Part shown: piece after piece, positions 5,751-10,980 of the stretch
How positions within the stretch are numbered: position 1 is the first letter of the stretch
Layout of the letters: every line of letters begins with the position of its first letter
Assembly: GCA_003132825.1 (NCBI GenBank)
Contig: PKYX01000547.1
Span: 1 to 10,980, forward strand
Origin: Acidobacteriaceae bacterium
GTDB taxonomy: Bacteria; Acidobacteriota; Terriglobia; Terriglobales; Acidobacteriaceae
Length of the DNA stretch: 10,980 nt
Direction of reading: 5' to 3'
The notes under the pieces: generated by a model
Seen by the model: the letters and a program-made list of their open reading frames with translations, nothing else
Databases searched by the model: none
What the model was told of the DNA's origin: nothing
Made by a program: the position numbers and the translations under genes

Positions 5751-8378
5751 TCATTCCGGCAGTTTCTGCTCGCCCTCGATGGTGAATGTCCCGCTGACGA
5801 CGGCGGAAGTGGCGGTGGGCTGTCCGCCGCCAAGGCTGAGTTGATATTCGCCGGGAGTAACCATACGGTCGCCCGACAAATTTACCAGGCTCAGGTCCCG
5901 AGGACTCAGCGTGATCTGAACATGGCCGGTTTCCCCCGCCCGCAGGTGGATACGCTTGAGACCGCGCAGCGCGCGAATGGGCGCGCCCGGGATCTGCGGG
6001 GGCGTCAGATATACTTCGACCACTTCGTCGCCGTCGGGGCCGCTCACGTTCTTGATGTCAACCTGTGCGGTCAATGGGTCACCCGCATGCAACCGCTCGG
6101 TTGAGAGTTGCAGGTTGCTATAGGCGAACTTGGAGTAACTCAGGCCGTAGCCGAACGGGTAGAGCGGAGAACCGTGAAAGTAGCGATAGGTGCGCTCGGT
6201 CATCGCGTAGTTGGTGAAGTCCGGGACTTGATCCACGCCCTTATAGAAGGTGACCGGCAGACGGCCCGCGGGATTATTGGCGCCTGCCAGGGTTTCGGCA
6301 ATCGCCCCTCCGCCTTCCTCGCCCGAGTACCAGGCATCGAGAATCGCATTGGCGTTCTGCGCGGCCCAGTTCACCGCGAGCGCGCTCCCGTTCATCAGCA
6401 CAACCACCAGCGGTTTGGCCGAGGTCGCGACCGCCTGCAGCAGCTTTCCTTCCTCCTCCGGCAGGTCGAGACTGGTACGGTCGCCGCCCTGGAAGCCGGG
6501 CACTTCGACGTCCATCTCCTCTCCTTCTAGGTCTGAGGTAATGCCTACGACGGCCACCACCACGTCGGACTGCTTGGCCGCCGCCACCGCGCGATCGAGG
6601 GCGTCGGGGATTTCTCGCATCCAGATCAGTTTGGTGGCCAGCCCTCTTCCTCCGAGCGATTCCAACCGGACCGCGTATTTATGTCCTTTCTCGAGTGGTA
6701 CAACCGCGGTTTTCGGGCTCGGCCCGTGCAGCTTCAGATCCTCGACAATGAGCTTATCGTCGAGATACAGCCGATTCATGATCCCGTGCACACCTAGCCG
6801 GTAGGTGCCGGATTCGGTGGGCGTCAACCAGCCCGTCCAGCGCACAAACAGGTTGGTGATTCCGGGGGGCGCGACGGCGGAGCTGAAATCGAAGTTCACG
6901 TCGCGGTCGATACGGGTGGCGAGCGGGGCCCCGGTGAATTCGGCGCTCGAGTAAAAGTCAGCCTGCAGTCCCGGCTGACCGTCGCCATGGGTGAGCGCGG
7001 AAGCGGGCACGGGAGTGGCCTGGCGCAGAAAGTTGGTTCCCGGTTCAAAGCTGATCTGGGCGTTCGGGAATTGTTTTCGCATCCCGTCGAGCGCCGTGGT
7101 GGCGCGGGAGGGGGTCGCGTTGTAGTTGCCTTCGAGCACGCGGATTTCATCCGCCAGCGGGCCGACCACCGCGATGTTCTTCACCGATCGAGCGAGTGGC
7201 AGGGTGCCGTCGTTTTTGAGCAGGACCATGGTCTTGCGGGCAACTTCGAGCGCGAGTTGGCGATGGGCCTCGCTGTCGTTCTCAGCATCCGGAGTCTGGG
7301 CGTACTTGACCATTTCCGGAGGATCGAACATGCCGAGCTCGAAGCGCGCCCGGAATAACCGTTTCAAGGTGACGTCGACGTCAGCTTCGGTGAGCAATCC
7401 TTGTTTGACGGCATCCAGATAGCGGACGTAGTCGCTATTCCCATTGGCCGGGGTAAAAAAGTCGGCACAGTCGTTGTCCGTGCCCGTTTTGAGCGAAACC
7501 GCCGCCGCCTCCGCCAAGGTCCCGACGTAGTGATGGCCGCGCTCGATGTCGGCGACGGCGTCGCAATCCGACACCACATATCCGTTGAAGCCCCATTGGC
7601 CGCGCAGCGTGTGTTTCAACAGGAAATCGTTGGCGCAACCGGGCTGACCGTTCACGCTGTTGTAGACGCACATGACCGATCTCGCTTTGCCTTCGACCAC
7701 GGCGTCGCGGAACGCGGGAAGATAGGTGTCCTCCTCGTCATGCTTCGAGACGGGCACGTCAATCGTGTGGCGCAGCGGCTCCGGGCCGCTGTGCACGGCG
7801 AAGTGCTTGGGCGTCGAGACCACCCGCAGATACTTAGGATCGTCGCCCTGCATGCCGGTGACGAAGGCCACCGCCATGCGCCCGGTAAGGAACGGGTCTT
7901 CCCCGTAGGTCTCCTGTCCGCGGCCCCAGCGCGGATCGCGAAAGATATTGATGTTCGGCGACCAGAAGGTCAGCCCTTCAAAGATTCTCCTGCGTCCGGC
8001 GCGCACCGCCATGTTGTATTTGGCGCGGCCCTCGGTGCCGATCACGATCGCCATGTCATGGATCAAGGGCGGATCGAAGCTGGCCGCGAGACCGATGGGC
8101 TCGGGGAAAACGGTGGCGGTTCCCGAGGCGACGCCGTGCAGCGCCTCGCTCCACCAGTCGTAGGCCGGTACATTCAAACGCGGGATGGCTCGGGACTGGT
8201 TCACCAGCTGGGAGGTCTTTTCCTCGAGCGTCATGCGGCCAACCAGGTCATCGACCCGCTGCTCGAAGGGCAACGCGGTGTTGAGGTACGCGGGTTGCGA
8301 AGCAGTCTGCGACCACAGGTTGCCTGCTACCAGCAGGCCCAGGAGAACAGCAAACATCCGTTGCGGGCTTTTCGACAT
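5751..8378 (-). CDS. secreted GH3 beta-glycosidase with PA14 insert (beta-xylosidase/beta-glucosidase type)
   Basis: This 875-residue exported glycoside hydrolase family 3 enzyme removes terminal sugars from beta-linked oligosaccharides. The signal peptide is at about residues 1-27 (K3, R7, then a hydrophobic core). The GH3 N-terminal barrel spans about 38-350, with SPNINIFRDPRWGRGQETYG (140-159), KHF (191-193) and the nucleophile D271 in GYVVSDCDAV. The GH3 C-terminal domain begins at about 385, is interrupted by a PA14 domain at about 468-588, and resumes to about 715 with the acid/base segment LEGEEM (617-622) and GGDRT. A fibronectin-III-like domain ends the protein (about 765-855). The LEGEEM/GFxGGDRT pattern resembles Xyl3A-type beta-xylosidases, but glucosidase activity is possible. 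The start at 8378 follows GAGGA and directly precedes the signal peptide; a longer frame up to 8450 is rejected. It is a monocistronic gene with no visible transporter. Confidence 0.93.
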   Translation of the reverse strand: MSKSPQRMFAVLLGLLVAGNLWSQTASQPAYLNTALPFEQRVDDLVGRMTLEEKTSQLVNQSRAIPRLNVPAYDWWSEALHGVASGTATVFPEPIGLAASFDPPLIHDMAIVIGTEGRAKYNMAVRAGRRRIFEGLTFWSPNINIFRDPRWGRGQETYGEDPFLTGRMAVAFVTGMQGDDPKYLRVVSTPKHFAVHSGPEPLRHTIDVPVSKHDEEDTYLPAFRDAVVEGKARSVMCVYNSVNGQPGCANDFLLKHTLRGQWGFNGYVVSDCDAVADIERGHHYVGTLAEAAAVSLKTGTDNDCADFFTPANGNSDYVRYLDAVKQGLLTEADVDVTLKRLFRARFELGMFDPPEMVKYAQTPDAENDSEAHRQLALEVARKTMVLLKNDGTLPLARSVKNIAVVGPLADEIRVLEGNYNATPSRATTALDGMRKQFPNAQISFEPGTNFLRQATPVPASALTHGDGQPGLQADFYSSAEFTGAPLATRIDRDVNFDFSSAVAPPGITNLFVRWTGWLTPTESGTYRLGVHGIMNRLYLDDKLIVEDLKLHGPSPKTAVVPLEKGHKYAVRLESLGGRGLATKLIWMREIPDALDRAVAAAKQSDVVVAVVGITSDLEGEEMDVEVPGFQGGDRTSLDLPEEEGKLLQAVATSAKPLVVVLMNGSALAVNWAAQNANAILDAWYSGEEGGGAIAETLAGANNPAGRLPVTFYKGVDQVPDFTNYAMTERTYRYFHGSPLYPFGYGLSYSKFAYSNLQLSTERLHAGDPLTAQVDIKNVSGPDGDEVVEVYLTPPQIPGAPIRALRGLKRIHLRAGETGHVQITLSPRDLSLVNLSGDRMVTPGEYQLSLGGGQPTATSAVVSGTFTIEGEQKLPE

Positions 8379-8731
8379 GGTTTCCTCAGGGCAATGGAAT
8401 TGGAGGGGTGAAGAACAAACACCCAGACCTTCACGCCCTGGCGCTGCCATCCAGTGGCGTCAAAACCAAACAAGGCATCTTAGGCGAGATTCCGCCAACA
8501 AGCCAACCGCACCGGCCCGGGGGCGCCGGCGGAATGGCAACGAACGGACCGAAGGGCGCGGCGAAAAAGTCGGGAATCGATCTCGGCCACCGGGGGCACA
8601 ATCCGCTCGATGCTTCCATCTCCCATCCTCCACCTCCCATCCTCCATCTCGCATCTGCTGTCTTCCCTCTCTGCTTGTTCTAGAATCGATTGTTTCCCAC
8701 TCGTCATCTGTCGTTAGGTAAGGAGCTCCCT
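8379..8731. other. 353-base divergent intergenic region between GH3 and lpdA
   Basis: Apart from the heptad repeat at 8613-8654, it holds the ribosome binding sites of both genes, a possible lpdA -10 (TAGAAT, 8681-8686, no convincing -35) and a loose inverted repeat (ATTCCGCC 8489-8496 with GGCGGAAT 8528-8535). No small gene is convincing: frames here encode low-complexity Asp-Gly-Arg-Trp type peptides generated by the repeat. Confidence 0.5.
8613..8654. repeat. six tandem 7-base repeats (CTCCCAT / CCTCCAT type)
   Basis: The units read CTTCCAT, CTCCCAT, CCTCCAC, CTCCCAT, CCTCCAT, CTCGCAT. They are strongly pyrimidine-biased on the + strand, so the minus strand is G-rich with several GG/GGG runs. 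The middle four units alternate, giving a 14-base period with 13 of 14 matches (8620-8633 versus 8634-8647). The array sits about 80-120 bases upstream of the lpdA start. Confidence 0.75.
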
Positions 8732-10147
8732 TTGCCCGAAACCATTTATGACGTCGTCATCGTCGGCAGCGGCCCGGCGGGATATACGGCTGCCATCCGC
8801 GCCGGCCAGTACGGTCTGAAAACGGCCATGATCGAAAAAGACGGTTTGCTCGGCGGCACCTGCCTGCACGTGGGCTGCATTCCGACCAAGGCCCTGCTGT
8901 TTAACGCCGAACTCTGGGACCAGTTGAGAGATGCCAAAGAATTCGGCATCGAAGGCGTGGAATCGCGCAAACTCAACTGGGCCGCGGTGCAGGAGCGCAA
9001 GGCGAAGATCGTCAGCAAACACGCCAAAGGCCTCGAGTTCCTGATGCGCAAGAACAAGGTGGAGACGGTGAAGGGCTATGGCAAGCTCACCGGTTCGGCG
9101 CAGAATGGCGTGCACACCGTCGAAGTCAGCCATGCCGGCAAGTCCAGCCCGCTGCAAGCGAAAAACGTCATTCTGGCGACGGGGTCGGAAGCCCGCATGA
9201 TTCCCGGGCTGGCGCCGAGCGACAGCGTACTCACCAACATCGAAATTCTGAATCTGAAGACCATTCCCAAGTCCTTGGTCATTGTCGGCGCGGGCGCCGT
9301 GGGCGTCGAATTTGCTTCGATTTTCCGGTCCTTCGACGCCGAAGTCACGCTCATCGAAATGCTCCCCCGCCTGGTTCCGGTCGAAGATGAAGAGGTTTCG
9401 AAGGAGCTGGCGCGGGTTTACCGCAAGCGCGGCATCAACTTCCATACCGGTGCCAAGGTCGAGAAGATTGATCAAACCAAAGCTGGGATTGCGGTGACGT
9501 TCACTGTCGACGGTAAATCGCAAACGATCGAAGCGGAGAAAATTCTGATCGCCGTCGGCCGCAAGCCGCGCACGGAAAATATTGGTCTCGAAACCACCCA
9601 CATCAAGCCGGACCGCGGTTTCATCAAAACCGACAGCTGGATGCAGACGGCCGAGCCGGGGGTTTACGCCGTCGGCGACATCGTACTCGGCACCCCGCAA
9701 CTGGCCCACGTGGGTGCGATGGAAGGCATCGTGGCGGTCTCGAAGATTGCCGGCAAAGCAGCCAAACCGGTGAACCCGGAGCATATCCCGAACGCGACCT
9801 ATTGCCATCCCGAGATCGGCAGCGTCGGGCTGACCGAGGCCCGGGCGGAAGAACTGGGTTATAACGTGAAGATTGGCAAGTTTCCTTTCACTGCCAATTC
9901 GCGGGCTTCGATCGTCGGCGCGCACGAAGGATTCATCAAGATCGTCTCCGACGCCGACTACGGCGAGATTCTCGGCGTGCACATCATCGGCCCCCAGGCC
10001 ACAGAACTGATCGCCGAAGCGGTCGCTGCCATGGAACTTGAAGCCACGGTCGAGGATTTGATGTGGACCATCCACGCGCATCCGACCTTGGCCGAAGCCA
10101 TGCTGGACGCATCCAACAGCGTGTACGGGATCGCGATCAACGCATGA
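8732..10147 (+). CDS. lpdA: dihydrolipoyl dehydrogenase (E3)
   Basis: E3 is the FAD-dependent disulfide reductase that reoxidises the dihydrolipoyl arm of E2 and passes electrons to NAD. The 471-residue length fits the family. The FAD-binding Rossmann motif is VIVGSGPAGYTAA (9-21); the redox-active disulfide is C44/C49 in GGTCLHVGCIPTK; the NAD-binding Rossmann motif is VIVGAGAVGVE (183-193); the second FAD contact is GVYAVGDI (310-317); and the dimerisation domain carries the catalytic HAHPTLAEA (H450 with E455). The start is TTG at 8732: AAGGAG at 8720-8725 lies six bases before it, and the protein then begins MPETIYDVVIVG as expected. An in-frame TTG at 8690 would add 14 residues and place the ribosome binding site inside the gene. 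It probably serves the complex whose E1 and E2 are encoded upstream. Confidence 0.96.
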   Translation: MPETIYDVVIVGSGPAGYTAAIRAGQYGLKTAMIEKDGLLGGTCLHVGCIPTKALLFNAELWDQLRDAKEFGIEGVESRKLNWAAVQERKAKIVSKHAKGLEFLMRKNKVETVKGYGKLTGSAQNGVHTVEVSHAGKSSPLQAKNVILATGSEARMIPGLAPSDSVLTNIEILNLKTIPKSLVIVGAGAVGVEFASIFRSFDAEVTLIEMLPRLVPVEDEEVSKELARVYRKRGINFHTGAKVEKIDQTKAGIAVTFTVDGKSQTIEAEKILIAVGRKPRTENIGLETTHIKPDRGFIKTDSWMQTAEPGVYAVGDIVLGTPQLAHVGAMEGIVAVSKIAGKAAKPVNPEHIPNATYCHPEIGSVGLTEARAEELGYNVKIGKFPFTANSRASIVGAHEGFIKIVSDADYGEILGVHIIGPQATELIAEAVAAMELEATVEDLMWTIHAHPTLAEAMLDASNSVYGIAINA

Positions 10148-10154
10148 AGTGTGG

Positions 10155-10226
10155 CCACGGATTCGCACGGATGAACACAAGTAAGTCTCCTCGATTTGAT
10201 CCGCGTGAATCCGTGAAAATCCGTGG
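10155..10226. repeat. imperfect inverted repeat with CACGGAT-type motifs
   Basis: CCACGGATTCGCACGGAT (10155-10172) pairs with ATCCGTGAAAATCCGTGG (10209-10226) in 16 of 18 positions, with a 36-base loop. Sub-motifs CACGGAT/ATCCGTG recur within both arms and at 10199-10210. From memory, closely similar CCACGGAT...CACGGAT sequences are scattered through intergenic regions of Acidobacteriota and other environmental bacteria; this was not searched. It follows the lpdA stop by seven bases and its right arm runs into the start region of lipB. Confidence 0.7.
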
Positions 10227-10237
10227 CGACTAAGACT

Positions 10238-10980
10238 TTGATCTCTCTCGTTCAACTCGGCACGGTCGACTACGCCACCTCCCTGCGCCTGCAAAAGCAA
10301 CTCGTCGCTCTGCGCAAAGGAGAAAAGATCGGCGACGTTCTGCTTCTTCTCGAACACTCGCCAGTCATCACGCTCGGGCGCAATGCGAAAGCCGCCAACG
10401 TGATCGCCTCGCCCGAACTCCTCGCCCAGCACGGCGTTGAGCTTTTCGAATGCGACCGCGGCGGCGACGTTACTTTCCACGGCCCCGGCCAGATCGTCGG
10501 CTATCCCATCTTCGATCTGCGCGGCTTCGCTACGTCCGACGGCAAACGCAAGACGCTCGGCGCCGTCGAATTCGTTCGCCGCCTGGAAGAAGTCCTGATC
10601 CGCACCTGTGCCGACTTCGGGGTGCGGACGCAGCGCGTCGAAGGGCGCAGCGGCGTCTGGTTCTGCGGATCGGGCGGCGGCCAGGACCGGAAGGTCGGCG
10701 CGATCGGCATCCGGGTGTCCCGCGGCGTGACCATGCACGGCTTCGCGCTGAACTGCGACTGCGACCTGTCCTGGTATGACCGGATCGTGCCCTGCGGCAT
10801 CCGTGACGCCACGGTCACCAGCCTGTCAGCGGAGTCCGGCCACCCGGTCACCGTCGCGGACGCCCTCGTGGTGGTCGAACGTCACCTGGCCGACGTGCTT
10901 GGCGCCGACCGCTGGCGCAGCGTCGAGGGAACCGCGGAGCTGACCGGCGACCTGACCGGCGACCTGACCGGTCAGGTCGC
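10238..10980 (+). CDS. lipB: octanoyl-ACP:protein octanoyltransferase LipB (partial, possibly chimeric)
   Basis: LipB transfers octanoate from acyl carrier protein to the lipoyl-domain lysine of E2, the first step of lipoate assembly, and so acts on the E2 encoded here. The family motifs are RGGDVTFHGPGQIVGYPIFDL (74-94), catalytic K152 in DRKVGAIGI, and catalytic C186 in DRIVPCGI. The frame is open at the window end after 247 codons. TTG 10238 gives the usual N-terminus MISLVQLGTVDYA; an in-frame GTG at 10223 lies inside the inverted repeat and is the alternative. Neither has a clear Shine-Dalgarno. Up to about residue 129 the protein reads as acidobacterial; from about residue 130 the wording (GIRVSRGVTMHGFALNCD, VERHLADVLGA) and the CGG/GTC/ACC-rich codons read as actinobacterial. 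The C-terminal tail contains repeated LTGD units and may not be natural. Confidence 0.85.
   Translation, partial: MISLVQLGTVDYATSLRLQKQLVALRKGEKIGDVLLLLEHSPVITLGRNAKAANVIASPELLAQHGVELFECDRGGDVTFHGPGQIVGYPIFDLRGFATSDGKRKTLGAVEFVRRLEEVLIRTCADFGVRTQRVEGRSGVWFCGSGGGQDRKVGAIGIRVSRGVTMHGFALNCDCDLSWYDRIVPCGIRDATVTSLSAESGHPVTVADALVVVERHLADVLGADRWRSVEGTAELTGDLTGDLTGQV
10940..10980. repeat. 12-base tandem repeats ending in a 22-base perfect palindrome
   Basis: CTGACCGGCGAC occurs twice in tandem (10940-10951 and 10952-10963), followed by a third diverged unit CTGACCGGTCAG (10964-10975). The last 22 bases of the window (10959-10980) are a perfect palindrome centred on 10969/10970, with core CGACCTGACCGGTCAGGTCG. 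The repeats lie in frame in lipB and encode LTGD units. Confidence 0.85.

Noticed and set aside
7401..8411. A 336-codon + strand open frame antisense to the GH3 gene
   Set aside because: It is a GC-driven shadow. The GH3 frame on the minus strand has a signal peptide, catalytic residues and a PA14 domain in order.
8489..8535. Inverted repeat ATTCCGCC/GGCGGAAT upstream of lpdA as a terminator or operator
   Set aside because: The arms are only 8 bases with a 31-base loop and there is no U-tract; too weak to call alone.
8714..10738. A 674-codon open frame on the minus strand antisense to lpdA and lipB
   Set aside because: It mirrors the codon structure of a GC-rich gene on the other strand. 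The translation is Arg/Asp/Gly-rich with no recognisable domain, and both + strand genes have full catalytic motifs.

Overview
The window is high-GC bacterial DNA. Its genes look like those of a soil or environmental Acidobacteriota (Koribacter/Terriglobia-like) bacterium. I base this on recognition of the protein families, the intergenic repeat styles and the gene neighbourhood, not on a search. The unifying theme is a lipoate-dependent 2-oxo acid dehydrogenase complex. The E1 beta subunit is at 57-1031, E2 (lipoyl acyltransferase) at 2414-3715, E3 (dihydrolipoyl dehydrogenase, lpdA) at 8732-10147, and lipB, which loads lipoyl precursor onto E2, starts at about 10238 and runs off the window. 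All four are on the + strand.

Region by region: 57-1931 is a compact + strand run of E1 beta, a DUF2007-like small protein and a membrane-anchored c-type cytochrome. A small hydrophobic protein with a lipobox-like motif follows (2041-2319). E2 has its own leader with a perfect TATAAT. Between E2 and E3 lies a block of about 5 kb with no obvious link to the complex: a minus-strand dual-specificity phosphatase with a good terminator, a + strand LexA/CI-type regulator (HTH plus S24 domain) behind an extended -10 that predicts a leaderless mRNA, and a large minus-strand secreted GH3 glycosidase with a PA14 insert. A 353-base divergent intergenic region with a 7-base tandem repeat precedes lpdA. 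An inverted repeat of a dispersed environmental type separates lpdA from lipB and overlaps the lipB start region.

The observations most worth checking are these. (1) lipB looks chimeric: its N-terminal half reads as acidobacterial and its C-terminal half as actinobacterial. The window then ends in 12-base tandem repeats and a 22-base perfect palindrome, which suggests either an assembly join or a real recombination. (2) The LexA-like regulator keeps the Ser/Lys self-cleavage dyad, but the position of the scissile Gly appears to be Thr. (3) Two mutually exclusive hairpins lie just after that regulator gene. I see no CRISPR array, tRNA, rRNA, transposase or clear new defence system.
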